NCBI RefSeq assembly: GCF_003860525.1
Contig: NZ_CP034161.1
Coordinates: 1,922,001 to 1,986,000, forward strand
Direction: 5' to 3'
Length of the DNA stretch: 64,000 bases
Source of the DNA: Epilithonimonas vandammei
Lineage (GTDB): Bacteria > Bacteroidota > Bacteroidia > Flavobacteriales > Weeksellaceae
Positions 25,413 to 34,827 of the stretch are shown here, one piece after another (the stretch's first letter is position 1; every line of letters starts with the position of its first letter). The notes below the pieces were generated by a model. That model did not search any database. It was given only the letters and a program-made list of their open reading frames with translations, and was not told the origin of the DNA. The position numbers and the translations under genes were made by a program.

Positions 25413-26219
25413 TTAGGTGCTTTTTTTCTGCATCTTTTTGTAAATTATATTGGACATTACCACACTTATTTCATAAAGTAGAACCAATGGAAGTGCCGCT
25501 GCCATCATACTCAAAACATCGGCAGGCGTAATGATTGCTGCTACAACCATAATCAAAACAATGGCGTGTCTTCTATAGGTTCTAAGGAATTTTGGAGTGA
25601 GAATGCCTATTGATGTCAAGATGTAAACCGCAATCGGGAAAAGAAAAACCACACCCATTCCCAATGTAACTTGTAAGAACAGAGTAGTATAATCTGACAA
25701 GTCAAATAACTGAACAATATTATCTGAAACTTTGAATAATAAACCGAAGTTGATGGCTAAAGGTAAAATCAAGAAATAACCAGTCAAAACGCCGGTCATA
25801 AATAACATCCAAATTGCATTGATGTAAAAAATCGAATTCTTTTTCTCATTCGGCATCAGAGCAGGACTGATGAATTTCCAGATTTCCCAAACGATATAAG
25901 GAAAACCCAAAACAGCACCTGAAAAGATGGAAACCGCCATCATCACATTGAATTGCTGAAACAACTGTTTCTGTTGAACACTAAATTGTGCTGGCAGAAT
26001 AAAACTGTCATTTCCCGTCAATTCTCTGGAAAAATGATTCACAATTCTGAAAGTCAAAAAGTCATTTCTTGTAGGACCAAAAAAGATATGATCCATTACC
26101 CAATTGATATTAAAACCAATAACAATCGCTAAAACGACAATCGCTAAAATAGATCTTACAAGATGGGATCTCAGTTCTCCAATATGTCCAAGGAAGGACA
26201 TCTCTTTTTCTTCGCTCAT
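25413..26219 (-). CDS. tatC: Sec-independent protein translocase TatC
   Basis: 268 residues with six transmembrane helices. The N-terminal MSFLGHIGELRSHLVRS is the conserved cytoplasmic signal-recognition segment; FPYIVWEIWKFISPAL and the later FLRTYRRHAIV are also TatC hallmarks. It forms the twin-arginine receptor core. tatA/B are not adjacent. A near-consensus -7 box (TAATTTCG, minus strand, 26249-26256) precedes it. Divergent from the three tandem secreted proteins. Confidence 0.95.
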   Translation of the reverse strand: MSEEKEMSFLGHIGELRSHLVRSILAIVVLAIVIGFNINWVMDHIFFGPTRNDFLTFRIVNHFSRELTGNDSFILPAQFSVQQKQLFQQFNVMMAVSIFSGAVLGFPYIVWEIWKFISPALMPNEKKNSIFYINAIWMLFMTGVLTGYFLILPLAINFGLLFKVSDNIVQLFDLSDYTTLFLQVTLGMGVVFLFPIAVYILTSIGILTPKFLRTYRRHAIVLIMVVAAIITPADVLSMMAAALPLVLLYEISVVMSNIIYKKMQKKST

Positions 26220-26425
26220 AGTTTGATTATAGAAAAAAAATCAGAGCACGAAATTACGGAATTTTTAGGTTACTGTATATTTTAGAATAATTTAATAATA
26301 ATTGATTATCGCTTGATAATTTTATCTATCATTAATTTAATATTAAATGTGGTCTCGGGTTTAATTTTTCTTATTCTATGGGCTTTTTTTTGGAATAAAT
26401 TTTGTTTCTTGCAACAAATAGCATT

Positions 26426-27328
26426 ATGAATAGATATTTAATAAAAGTTTGTTTTATTTTCTTTTCTGGTTTTTTATCAGCCCAAGTAGGAATACAGACC
26501 AGTCAAGTCTCGCCTTCGGCAGCTCTAGAAATCAATACGAATAATTTGGCAACTGGAAGTAAGAAAGGATTTCTAGGACCAAGAGTTGCACTGGCAAGTA
26601 ATACTGACACGACTACTATTCCTAGTCCTGCAGTGGGTTTGCTAGTTTATAATACGGCAGATGCAGGAACTTACCCTTCTAATGTATTTGCTAACAGATA
26701 TTATTTTTGGAATGGTACACAGTGGGTAGATCTTGGTTTGACATCGGTTTTACAAAATTATTTATCTAACAAGATATATAGTCTTAATTCAAGATCTACG
26801 CAGGATTTGGCATATTCAACCATTAATAATACAAACGCAGCCAATGGTGGGATTCCGGTTTCTTTTGCAGATAGTGATGTTGCTATCAGTACAGGAAATA
26901 TAGTTACTAAATCGGGAGATGTTTTTACCGTCAATGTCACAGGACTTTACGAGATTTCTGCTTATGTTAATTACAATCCCAATCGTACAACTATTGCTGC
27001 AACTCAGAGGGGAACTTTTCTAAATTTGAAGCTTCAAAGATCTACAGATAACGGCGCCACTTGGGCAGATGTGATTGGAAACCGAACGGCTTGGGGGGTA
27101 AAAGCTACTAATTATTTGAAAACAGTTATTTTGATTTCCACACCAATTTATCTTACAGCTGGTCAAAGACTGAGATTAGTTGTTCAAAATCCTTTCGGAA
27201 TTACAGATGAATCAGCTTTGCACGGAGAAAATAATACAACAAGTCCACCTCCTACAATGACAACTTCAACCAAAATACCCATTTCCAAAAGCTTAACAAT
27301 GATACTTTTAGATTATGATTTACAATAG
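26426..27328 (+). CDS. Secreted surface protein with C1q/TNF-like C-terminal domain (paralogue 1)
   Basis: 300 residues from ATG 26426. The signal peptide ends at GFLSAQ. The N-terminal module, VGIQTSQVSPSAALEI then KGFLGPRVAL and SPAVGLLVYNT, ends in YYFWNGTQWVD and is widespread in secreted Bacteroidota proteins. The C-terminal half (about 150-300) is beta-rich with YEISAYVNYNP and LQRSTDNGATW, resembling a C1q/TNF jelly roll. No type IX secretion C-terminal signal is obvious. The gene overlaps the next paralogue by 14 nt. Confidence 0.72.
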   Translation: MNRYLIKVCFIFFSGFLSAQVGIQTSQVSPSAALEINTNNLATGSKKGFLGPRVALASNTDTTTIPSPAVGLLVYNTADAGTYPSNVFANRYYFWNGTQWVDLGLTSVLQNYLSNKIYSLNSRSTQDLAYSTINNTNAANGGIPVSFADSDVAISTGNIVTKSGDVFTVNVTGLYEISAYVNYNPNRTTIAATQRGTFLNLKLQRSTDNGATWADVIGNRTAWGVKATNYLKTVILISTPIYLTAGQRLRLVVQNPFGITDESALHGENNTTSPPPTMTTSTKIPISKSLTMILLDYDLQ

Positions 27329-28226
27329 ATTATTCAATATATCAAAAACAACATTTTTTGCTTTCTCGGCGTTAATATTGTCAGGGAAATTATCTGCACA
27401 GGGCGTTGGAATTGGAACAGCAACTCCGAATTCTTCTGCACTTTTAGATTTGGATGTCAGCTCTTTGGCAAGCAATAATAAAAAAGGTGTTTTGATTCCT
27501 CGCGTTGCACTCCAAAACAAAACTGATGTAGTTACCATTGCAAGTCCGGCGGTTGGATTAATTGTTTATAATACAACCAACTCTGCAACAGATTCAGCGA
27601 TTGAAGCCAATACATTTTATTTCTGGAATGGAACCAATTGGATTGATGTTTCTACTACTGAAAAAGTGAAAAAAAACTTGTACGCACAGATTTTTATTGT
27701 TGCAAATACGGGAATGCAGGCTTTGAATAAGACCAATTTTAATAATGGAAATAGCATTGTTGTAAATTTCGATGCATCGGCTACTGGAGCTATGAAAGTA
27801 GATGTTGGAAACCGAGTTTCTCTGGCTAATAATAATTTCAAGATATTATCATCGGGAACATATGAAATTGCAGGTTATGTTGGTTACAATCCTTGGGTTC
27901 AAACAAATTGTACAACGTATGCAACTGAGGCTACTTGCGTTGCAGCTTTGGATTTCATTGTTCAGAGATCTACTAACAATGGAACTACTTGGACGGAAAT
28001 TGCAAAATCGAGTACAACGTGGGGTGTGGGAACTGGTGATAGGAACAGATCCGTAATGGTTGCACCGTTTGTAATTGCACTTAATGAAAATGATTTGATC
28101 CGAGCAGTTGTTAGAAAAGGATCAGACTCTAATCACGGAACCAACCCGTCTACCAGTACTTTGAATCTGGAAGCGGGAACGGGCTTGGCTTATTCAAGAT
28201 TATTAAGATTTCAAAAACTTAATTAA
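27315..28226 (+). CDS. Secreted surface protein with C1q/TNF-like C-terminal domain (paralogue 2)
   Basis: 303 residues, signal peptide to LSAQG. The N-terminal module opens GVGIGTATPNSSALLDL and has KGVLIPRVAL, SPAVGLIVYNTT and FYFWNGTNWID. The C-terminal jelly-roll-like part has YEIAGYVGYNPW and VQRSTNNGTTWTEI, plus two Cys in a local insertion (NCTTYATEATC) absent in its neighbours. It overlaps paralogue 1 by 14 nt, so translation is likely coupled. Confidence 0.72.
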   Translation: MIYNRLFNISKTTFFAFSALILSGKLSAQGVGIGTATPNSSALLDLDVSSLASNNKKGVLIPRVALQNKTDVVTIASPAVGLIVYNTTNSATDSAIEANTFYFWNGTNWIDVSTTEKVKKNLYAQIFIVANTGMQALNKTNFNNGNSIVVNFDASATGAMKVDVGNRVSLANNNFKILSSGTYEIAGYVGYNPWVQTNCTTYATEATCVAALDFIVQRSTNNGTTWTEIAKSSTTWGVGTGDRNRSVMVAPFVIALNENDLIRAVVRKGSDSNHGTNPSTSTLNLEAGTGLAYSRLLRFQKLN

Positions 28227-28257
28227 TAGTTTTATTTAAAAATTAATTTCACTCATT

Positions 28258-29106
28258 ATGAGATTATATAATTTATTAGCAGCATTATTATTCACATCTG
28301 GATTTTCGCAAGTAGGGATTGGAACCACAACACCACACTCTTCAGCTATTTTAGACATTACTTCTACCAATAAAGGTTTACTGCTTCCGAGAGTTAATCT
28401 TACCGGTACTGCTGATAATACAACTATTAGTAATCCTGCAAACGGACTTTTGGTTTTCAACTTAGCAGCAGCTGGTTCTGGCACCACAGCCGTTTCTGCA
28501 AATTCGCTGTATTTTAGACAGAATTCTCTTTGGCAAAAATTTACTACCAGTTCAGAAATCAATGTGGGGTCAGCTTCCAATGAATATGTGTTGAGTTCTG
28601 TAACCAATCAACCATTAACGGCAACTCAGCTTGCAAGTATCAATAGCAGTGAAACTTTTGATGTTCCAGTTACTTGGTCGGCAAGTGAGATTTTGATTGA
28701 TGATCCTACTGATATTGAACTTCAAAGCAATAATCAAACTTTTATAATCAAACAAGCTGGTAATTACAGGTTACTGGCCAACTTTAAATTTAGTCCAAAA
28801 AGAAATGTAGCAACAGATAACTCCAATTATTCTTACGTTACGATTTCAATTGCTCAATCCAGAGACAATGGAAGAACTTGGACGCCGGTTATGGGAACAG
28901 CAATGCCTTATGACAATGGTTCTTCAAATCAAACTCAAACCTTGATTCTTCCAAGAACAATTTTGGCTTTTAATCAGAATGATTTGATTAGAATTTCGAT
29001 TGCTAAGCCAGGAAGCACAACTCCGGCTTATGGAACCGGAGCAGGAATTGTTGCAAAAGCAGCGGGCGATACTACGAAGTTATTCCGAGTTAGAAGGATT
29101 AATTAA
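28258..29106 (+). CDS. Secreted surface protein with C1q/TNF-like C-terminal domain (paralogue 3)
   Basis: 282 residues, signal peptide to SGFSQ. N-terminal module: VGIGTTTPHSSAILDI, NKGLLLPRVNLT, PANGLLVFN and LYFRQNSLWQKF. C-terminal part: YRLLANFKFSP, IAQSRDNGRTWTPV and ILAFNQNDLIRISIAKPG, the same strand pattern as in the two preceding paralogues but more divergent. It starts 31 nt after paralogue 2 and overlaps the convergent kdsD-like gene by 8 nt at its 3' end. Confidence 0.7.
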   Translation: MRLYNLLAALLFTSGFSQVGIGTTTPHSSAILDITSTNKGLLLPRVNLTGTADNTTISNPANGLLVFNLAAAGSGTTAVSANSLYFRQNSLWQKFTTSSEINVGSASNEYVLSSVTNQPLTATQLASINSSETFDVPVTWSASEILIDDPTDIELQSNNQTFIIKQAGNYRLLANFKFSPKRNVATDNSNYSYVTISIAQSRDNGRTWTPVMGTAMPYDNGSSNQTQTLILPRTILAFNQNDLIRISIAKPGSTTPAYGTGAGIVAKAAGDTTKLFRVRRIN

Positions 29107-30058
29107 TGCCTTCATCTAATAATGTATGGATGTCTATTATTCCGTAATATTTTCCGTTATCTGTCACTATTAATTGACCAATATTAAATTGTTTCAAAAT
29201 CTGCATAGCTTCTTTTGCTAATTGATTTTTATCGACGGATTTTGGGTTTTTACTAATGATGTCAGAAGCTTTAACTTTAGAGATATCATCTTGGTTGAGG
29301 AGCATTCTTCGGATATCGCCATCAGTAATTACACCCAATATATTTTCGTTTTCCATAACGACCGTAATACCGTGTTTGGAACCACTTACAGAAATAATTA
29401 CATCTCTTATTCCTGATTCTGGCGAAACTTCCGGTTTATTCTGAGAAACAAATTGTTCTACCTTTGCCGTTAGGTTTTTACCGAGGCTTCCACCTGGATG
29501 AAATTTAGCAAAATCTATATCTTTAAATCCGTTCAGTTCCATCAAACAAACTGCTAAAGCATCGCCAAGAGCCATTTGAACTGTTGTAGAACTTGTAGGC
29601 GCTAGTTTGTTTGGACAGGCTTCTTTTTCTACGTGGGTATTTAGAATAATGTCAGAAGCTTTTCCTAATTTACTTTCAGGATTTCCAGTCATTCCAATCA
29701 AAGCGCACGAATATTCTTTGAGAAAGGGTAGAAGATTCACAATCTCGGGCGAATTCCCTGAATAAGAAATACATAACACGATATCCTGTTTCTGAATCAC
29801 ACCAAGATCCCCGTGGATAGCTTCTGCAGCGTGAAGAAATTGCGATGGAGTTCCAGTGGAATTTAGTGTAGCTACAATCTTATTAGCAACGTGCGCAGAT
29901 TTTCCGATTCCAACAATGATTAATTTTCCTTTGGCTTCATTAATAGTCAAAACGCTTTTTGCGAAACTGTCATCCAATCGGTTTCTGAGATTGTTCAACT
30001 CATTGATTTCTACATCCAGTGCCAGATGGGCGTTTGCTATTATCTCTTTTGGATCCAA
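29099..30058 (-). CDS. kdsD: Arabinose-5-phosphate isomerase (KdsD/KpsF family)
   Basis: 319 residues. The N-terminal SIS domain (about 30-170) has IIVGIGKSAHVANKIVATLNSTG and the CISYSGNSPEI loop; HPGGSLGKNL ends it. Two CBS domains follow (about 205-319). It converts ribulose-5-phosphate to arabinose-5-phosphate for KDO and lipopolysaccharide. It appears to start at TTG 30058; no in-frame ATG exists between there and an upstream stop. It converges on paralogue 3 and is divergent from recQ. Confidence 0.9.
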   Translation of the reverse strand: MDPKEIIANAHLALDVEINELNNLRNRLDDSFAKSVLTINEAKGKLIIVGIGKSAHVANKIVATLNSTGTPSQFLHAAEAIHGDLGVIQKQDIVLCISYSGNSPEIVNLLPFLKEYSCALIGMTGNPESKLGKASDIILNTHVEKEACPNKLAPTSSTTVQMALGDALAVCLMELNGFKDIDFAKFHPGGSLGKNLTAKVEQFVSQNKPEVSPESGIRDVIISVSGSKHGITVVMENENILGVITDGDIRRMLLNQDDISKVKASDIISKNPKSVDKNQLAKEAMQILKQFNIGQLIVTDNGKYYGIIDIHTLLDEGIN

Positions 30059-30130
30059 AATTTTAAAGTATTTAATTATTTTTTTTAATAATATTTATTT
30101 CGTACCTTCACGCTAATAATTTAACAGAGC

Positions 30131-30156
30131 AAAATGAAGTTTTTTAGCTTCATTTT
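30131..30156 (+). terminator. Orphan terminator-like hairpin between divergent genes
   Basis: AAAATGAAG / CTTCATTTT (30131-30139, 30148-30156) followed by TTTTA. It sits between kdsD (leftward) and recQ (rightward), where no gene ends. It may end a small RNA or attenuate recQ. Confidence 0.5.
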
Positions 30157-30234
30157 TTTATCCCTAAAAGTCAGGATTAACCATTAATGTATAACCTTTC
30201 AATAAAATGCAAATTTAGCAAACTATATTAAAGG

Positions 30235-32445
30235 ATGGACACAAAAGACATCAACTTATCTGCTGAACTCAAAAAATATTTCGGATTTTCAAAATTCAAA
30301 GGTCAACAAGAGCAGATTATAAAAGAACTTCTCGGTGGTAAAGATATATTTGTTTTGATGCCGACTGGTGGTGGAAAATCACTTTGTTATCAGCTTCCTG
30401 CATTGCTATCTGAAGGAACAGCGATTGTCGTTTCACCCTTGATAGCCTTGATGAAAAATCAGGTAGATGCTGTTAACGGACTTTCTTCCGACGAAGGGGT
30501 GGCTCACGTTTTAAACTCCTCGCTTAATAAATCCCAGACCAAACAGGTGATGGATGACATCACAGCAGGTAAAACCAAATTGCTTTACGTAGCTCCAGAA
30601 TCTCTTATCAAAGAAGAATATCTGGAGTTTCTAAAAGCAGTAAAAATATCTTTCGTAGCAATAGATGAAGCACACTGTATTTCGGAATGGGGACACGATT
30701 TCCGCCCAGAATACAGGAATCTGAAAGGTATTATAGATAAGATTGCAGATGTTCCTGTTATCGCATTAACGGCTACTGCAACACCTAAAGTTCAGGATGA
30801 TATTCAAAAAACTTTGGGAATGAACAATGCTTTGGTTTTCAAAGAAAGCTTTAACAGAGCTAATTTGTTTTACGAAATACGCCCGAAAATTAATGTAGAC
30901 AAAGAAATTGTCAAGTTTATCAACCAGCATAAAGGAAAATCCGGAATCGTTTATTGTCTTAGCAGAAGAAAAGTGGAAGAATTTGCGCAGCTTTTGCAAG
31001 TCAATGGAGTGAACGCCTTGCCTTACCACGCAGGATTGGATCAAAAACTTAGAGTAGCCAATCAAGATAAATTCTTGATGGAAGAAGCCGACGTGATTGT
31101 TGCTACCATAGCATTTGGGATGGGAATTGATAAACCGGATGTTCGATTTGTAATTCATTATGATATTCCCAAATCTTTGGAAAGTTATTATCAGGAAACT
31201 GGTCGTGCAGGACGAGATGGAGGAGAAGGTCATTGTTTGGCTTTCTACGATCCAAAAGATATTGAGAAATTAGAAAAATTCCTGGCTCAGAAACCAGTTT
31301 CGGAAAGAGAAATTGGTCTTCAATTGTTGAATGAAGTGGTCGGTTATGCAGAAACTTCGATGAGCAGAAGACAATACTTGCTTTATTATTTCGGAGAAAA
31401 GTTTGATCCAATAAAAGGCGAAGGCGCATTGATGTGTGATAATTCACAAAATCCACCAAAACTAAAAGATGCCACTCAAGACTTGAAAAAAGTTTTGGAA
31501 ATGATAAAGTCTTTGGGTGAAAAGTTCCGTACAAAAGATTTGATTTCCATAATTGCTGGTAAAGAATCTGCGGTTACGAAATCTTATAAATTAGAACAGA
31601 CAGAATTTTTCGGATTTGGGAAAGCTGAAAGTGATAATTATTGGAAATCTATTATCAGACAAGCAACTGTTCAGGATTTCCTTAGAAAGGATATAGAAAC
31701 ATATGGTGTTCTGAAAATTTCTGAAAAAGGTAATCAAGTTATAAACGGTAGTTACAACGAATCTTTTCTCATTGCTGAAGACAGAACTTATGATCTCAAC
31801 CAGATCAAATCAAAAGCGGATAACGAGCAGGTACAAACCCAATCTGGAGGCGGATTGGATCAATTATTATTTGGTCAACTAAAAGAACTTCGTAAAACTG
31901 TTGCCAAAAAACACGGGATCCCACCTTACACTGTTTTTATGGATCCAAGTTTGGAAGATATGACAGTTCAATACCCGATAACTGTAGAAGAAGTTGCAAA
32001 AATCTATGGTGTTGGTGAAGGAAAAGCTAGAAAATACGGAAAAGAATTTGCTGACTTTATCAAAAAATATGTTGAGGATAATGAGATAGAAAGAACTCAG
32101 GATATGGTGATGAAACAAGTAGCCAACAAATCCAGCCATAAGGTTTTTATTATCCAAAATACCGATAAAAAGATTGATTTGGAAGATATTGCTAAAGCAA
32201 AAAATCTTTCTATGACAGAACTTCTTTCCGAGATGGAAAGTATCATTTATCAAGGTACAAAACTGAATATCGATTATTATATTGATGAAAATTTTGATGA
32301 AGATATTGTCGAAGAGTTTATGGATTTTATGAAAAATTCTGAAAGTGATAGTATGAAGATTTTGCTTGCAGAATATGGCGACGATTTGACTGATGAAGAA
32401 GTTAGGATTCTCAGAATCAAATTTATTAGTGATGTAGCTAATTAG
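30235..32445 (+). CDS. recQ: ATP-dependent DNA helicase RecQ, zinc-poor variant
   Basis: 736 residues. SF2 helicase motifs: Walker A MPTGGGKS (Lys 48), DEAH at 144-147, ALTATATP near 180 and [10 protein letters not shown] near 320. The family zinc site is largely absent: the usual CRR and CxxCDxC positions read SRR at 377-379 and MCDNS at 400-404, leaving one Cys. A winged-helix region and an HRDC-like domain (about 540-620) follow, then a 110-residue helical tail. It acts in recombination and fork repair. Own terminator at 32452. Confidence 0.93.
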   Translation: MDTKDINLSAELKKYFGFSKFKGQQEQIIKELLGGKDIFVLMPTGGGKSLCYQLPALLSEGTAIVVSPLIALMKNQVDAVNGLSSDEGVAHVLNSSLNKSQTKQVMDDITAGKTKLLYVAPESLIKEEYLEFLKAVKISFVAIDEAHCISEWGHDFRPEYRNLKGIIDKIADVPVIALTATATPKVQDDIQKTLGMNNALVFKESFNRANLFYEIRPKINVDKEIVKFINQHKGKSGIVYCLSRRKVEEFAQLLQVNGVNALPYHAGLDQKLRVANQDKFLMEEADVIVATIAFGMGIDKPDVRFVIHYDIPKSLESYYQETGRAGRDGGEGHCLAFYDPKDIEKLEKFLAQKPVSEREIGLQLLNEVVGYAETSMSRRQYLLYYFGEKFDPIKGEGALMCDNSQNPPKLKDATQDLKKVLEMIKSLGEKFRTKDLISIIAGKESAVTKSYKLEQTEFFGFGKAESDNYWKSIIRQATVQDFLRKDIETYGVLKISEKGNQVINGSYNESFLIAEDRTYDLNQIKSKADNEQVQTQSGGGLDQLLFGQLKELRKTVAKKHGIPPYTVFMDPSLEDMTVQYPITVEEVAKIYGVGEGKARKYGKEFADFIKKYVEDNEIERTQDMVMKQVANKSSHKVFIIQNTDKKIDLEDIAKAKNLSMTELLSEMESIIYQGTKLNIDYYIDENFDEDIVEEFMDFMKNSESDSMKILLAEYGDDLTDEEVRILRIKFISDVAN

Positions 32446-32451
32446 GAAAAT

Positions 32452-32478
32452 AAAATGTCGGACTTGTTTCGGCATTTT
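32452..32478 (+). terminator. Terminator after recQ
   Basis: AAAATGTCG / CGGCATTTT (one G-T pair) followed by TT, 7 nt after the stop. Confidence 0.75.
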
Positions 32479-32520
32479 TTATTTATAGGATTTCCCATTA
32501 CGGTTTTGTAATTTTGAATT

Positions 32521-33591
32521 ATGAAAAAATCAATCATTTTCATATTACCCGATTTGGAAACTGGAGGAGCAGAACGTATTGTAACTACACTTGCGAATCA
32601 TCTTCCAAGAGACCAATTTTCTCCGTCAATTCTTTTGTTGAGAAAAGAAGGTGCATATCTTGATTTTTTGAAATCTGATGTAGAAATCATTGATATCCAA
32701 ACGCCAAGGATCAGAAATTCTTTAAAACCAATTCTTCTCGAAATCAAACGAAGAAAACCAGATATTGTGTTTTCCGGATTTGGTGAAGTGAATGCTTATT
32801 TGTCATTATTCATCAAGCTTTTCCCAAAAACTAAATTCATTGCAAGAGAAACCAATGTTGTTTCTCAACACGTTACAAGAAAAGAAATTAAATTTTTCTA
32901 TAAATTTTACAATAATTACGATAAAATCATTGCTCAAAGTAATGATATGGAAGTGGATCTAATCAAAAATTTTGGAATTAAGAAGAATAAACTATTAAAA
33001 ATTAATAATCCGGTTGATATCAATTTTATAGAGGAGAAATTGAAGGAATCAGAACGACCGGTGGAATTTTCTCATCAGCATAAAAATGTAGTTGCTATTG
33101 GGAATTTATCTGCTAGAAAAGGCTTTGATAATCTTCTGAAAGTATTTTCCAGACTTAAAAACCAGAATATTTTACTTCATATTCTTGGTGATGGAAAAGA
33201 CAAAGAAATGCTTTTGCAGATGAAAGAAATGCTTGGATTAGAACACGTCATTTTTCACGGTAAGAAAAACAATCCTTATCAGTATTTAAAATTTGCTGAT
33301 CTTTTCATTTTGTCTTCCAGATATGAAGGTTTCCCTAATGTGCTTCTGGAAGCTGGAACTTGCGGTGTTTATTCTTTAGCTAATAATTGTCCTGGTGGGA
33401 TTGATGAGATTATTATAGATCAAGTGAATGGCGAAATCTCCAATATCGAAAATTATGATGATTTTGCCGAGAAAATAAAACATTCTGTTCATAGGAGTGA
33501 TGATAAAGATAATATCAAAGTCTCGATAAAATCTCGTTTTTCTTCAGAAATTATTCTGAAAAAATATGAAGATTTGCTTTGGAATATTTAA
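32521..33591 (+). CDS. Glycosyltransferase family 4
   Basis: 356 residues. GT-B fold: the N-terminal LPDLETGGAERIVTTLA is a typical GT4 acceptor-side loop, and the C-terminal domain has IGNLSARKGFDNLL and SSRYEGFPNVLLEAGTCG, the EX7E-type nucleotide-sugar site. It probably adds a sugar to a surface polysaccharide or lipid carrier; the substrates cannot be read from sequence. It stands alone and converges on a Nudix gene. Confidence 0.87.
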   Translation: MKKSIIFILPDLETGGAERIVTTLANHLPRDQFSPSILLLRKEGAYLDFLKSDVEIIDIQTPRIRNSLKPILLEIKRRKPDIVFSGFGEVNAYLSLFIKLFPKTKFIARETNVVSQHVTRKEIKFFYKFYNNYDKIIAQSNDMEVDLIKNFGIKKNKLLKINNPVDINFIEEKLKESERPVEFSHQHKNVVAIGNLSARKGFDNLLKVFSRLKNQNILLHILGDGKDKEMLLQMKEMLGLEHVIFHGKKNNPYQYLKFADLFILSSRYEGFPNVLLEAGTCGVYSLANNCPGGIDEIIIDQVNGEISNIENYDDFAEKIKHSVHRSDDKDNIKVSIKSRFSSEIILKKYEDLLWNI

Positions 33592-33607
33592 TCATTTTAA
33601 ATAAAAA

Positions 33608-33632
33608 ATTCCTGAATTTCTAACTCAGGAAT
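33608..33632. terminator. Bidirectional terminator between convergent genes
   Basis: ATTCCTGA / TCAGGAAT, 8-bp perfect stem flanked by A-run and T-rich sequence, overlapping the stop of the Nudix gene. Confidence 0.65.
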
Positions 33633-34036
33633 CTTTGTTTTGCTATTTCGAAAACGCGCTTGTCAATGGGTAATGGAAACGGATTCTTTCCTTCCAGCGG
33701 AATCCATTCTGTCTTTTCGATACAAGGATCTAAGATTAATAAATCTTCTTCATTTAAGATTTCAGCCAAATAATAAATAGTAATTAATTGTTCATTCTCT
33801 CGGAATCTGGAAACCAGAAAATCGTCTTGCGTGTAAAAATGATCTTTAATTTCTATTTCAAGATTAAGTTCTTCTTGGAATTCTCTTTTTAGACATTCTA
33901 AAGTACTTTCCCCGAATTCCAATCCTCCGCCAGGTAATTTAAGAAGATGGTCTCCGGCGTATTCTTCGTGAAGTGCAAGAACTTTGTTGTCTTTTATACA
34001 AAGTGCATACACACGAATGTTGATTTTGTCTATCAT
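33620..34036 (-). CDS. Nudix hydrolase
   Basis: 138 residues. The Nudix box is complete: GGGLEFGESTLECLKREFQE then EL, matching GX5EX7REUXEEXGU apart from the final Gly, read as N in ELNLEIE. It hydrolyses a nucleoside diphosphate linked to another moiety; the substrate is unknown. It lies 33 nt downstream of mnmD on the same strand, so co-transcription is likely. Confidence 0.87.
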   Translation of the reverse strand: MIDKINIRVYALCIKDNKVLALHEEYAGDHLLKLPGGGLEFGESTLECLKREFQEELNLEIEIKDHFYTQDDFLVSRFRENEQLITIYYLAEILNEEDLLILDPCIEKTEWIPLEGKNPFPLPIDKRVFEIAKQRFLS

Positions 34037-34069
34037 ATATTGTGATTTGCAGTGTCTAAATTAGCAAAA

Positions 34070-34768
34070 TTATTTTTTCCAAGCAATCAGCATTTCTCTT
34101 TTTCCAGGCGGACCTTGTCTTTTCTCGACTTCGAAACCTAATTCTATCAAGGCTCTTCGCATAGTTCCTTTCGATGAGTAAGTGGTTAGCAACCCACCAG
34201 TTTTCATTTTAGAAGCTACGACTTCAAATATTTCCTTTTCCCAAAGATCAGGCTGAACTCTAGCTCCAAAACAATCGAAGTAAACCAAATCGATAGGAGG
34301 TAAGTCCATATTCTTTATATTAAAGAAATCATCTTTAATTTTCTTAAGATTAAAATTGGAATCCAATTCAACTAATTTTTCCCATTCGGTTTCATGGATT
34401 TTCAGAGACAAATCTTCAACAATTGGGTTCGGAAATAATTCAGAATAAGACAATTCTGATGCCTCATGAAAAAAAATTGGATATTTTTCAACCCCATAAT
34501 AATTAATTTTATGATTTTTATCATTTCGCAAATACGCATCAAATGTTACCAAAACGTTAAGACCTGTTCCAAAACCTAACTCTAAAATATTAATTTCGTA
34601 ACTTTTTATTAAATCTATTCCATTTTTGATAAATACGTGATTCGCTTCTTGCAAAGCGCCATGTTTAGAATGATAAGTTTCTTCTAATCCATTGATTAAT
34701 AAAGTTTTACTACCATCTTTTGTGCTAATTAGTTCTCTTTTCAAAGTATTTTTTTTCAAATTTAACAT
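34070..34768 (-). CDS. mnmD: tRNA 5-methylaminomethyl-2-thiouridine methyltransferase, stand-alone MnmD
   Basis: 232 residues. SAM-dependent methyltransferase of the former DUF752 family: motif I ILELGFGTGLNVLVTF near 62, DLVYFDCFGARVQPDLW for the catalytic loop, and GGLLTTYSSKGTMRRALIELGF. It makes the final methylation of mnm5s2U in the wobble position of tRNA. Here it lacks the MnmC1 oxidase fusion seen in E. coli MnmC. Divergent from ilvE. Confidence 0.88.
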   Translation of the reverse strand: MLNLKKNTLKRELISTKDGSKTLLINGLEETYHSKHGALQEANHVFIKNGIDLIKSYEINILELGFGTGLNVLVTFDAYLRNDKNHKINYYGVEKYPIFFHEASELSYSELFPNPIVEDLSLKIHETEWEKLVELDSNFNLKKIKDDFFNIKNMDLPPIDLVYFDCFGARVQPDLWEKEIFEVVASKMKTGGLLTTYSSKGTMRRALIELGFEVEKRQGPPGKREMLIAWKK

Positions 34769-34773
34769 AAATT

Positions 34774-34802
34774 TTGATTATTAAAAAATTATTATATATT
34801 TG
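34774..34802 (+). promoter_or_regulatory. ilvE promoter, TTG-N18-TATATTTG
   Basis: TTG at 34774-34776 and TATATTTG at 34795-34802. It shows that the in-frame TTG at 34774 is promoter sequence and that the gene starts at ATG 34828. Confidence 0.75.
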
Positions 34803-34827
34803 TAATACCTCAACAAAAAATTACAAA

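Noticed and set aside
26426-29106. Tandem surface proteins read as phage tail fibres
   Set aside because: Each has a signal peptide and the Bacteroidota VGIGT head, and no phage gene is nearby.
30766-31534. Antisense open frames over recQ
   Set aside because: They lie opposite helicase motifs and have low-complexity S/H/F-rich translations, as expected for shadows.
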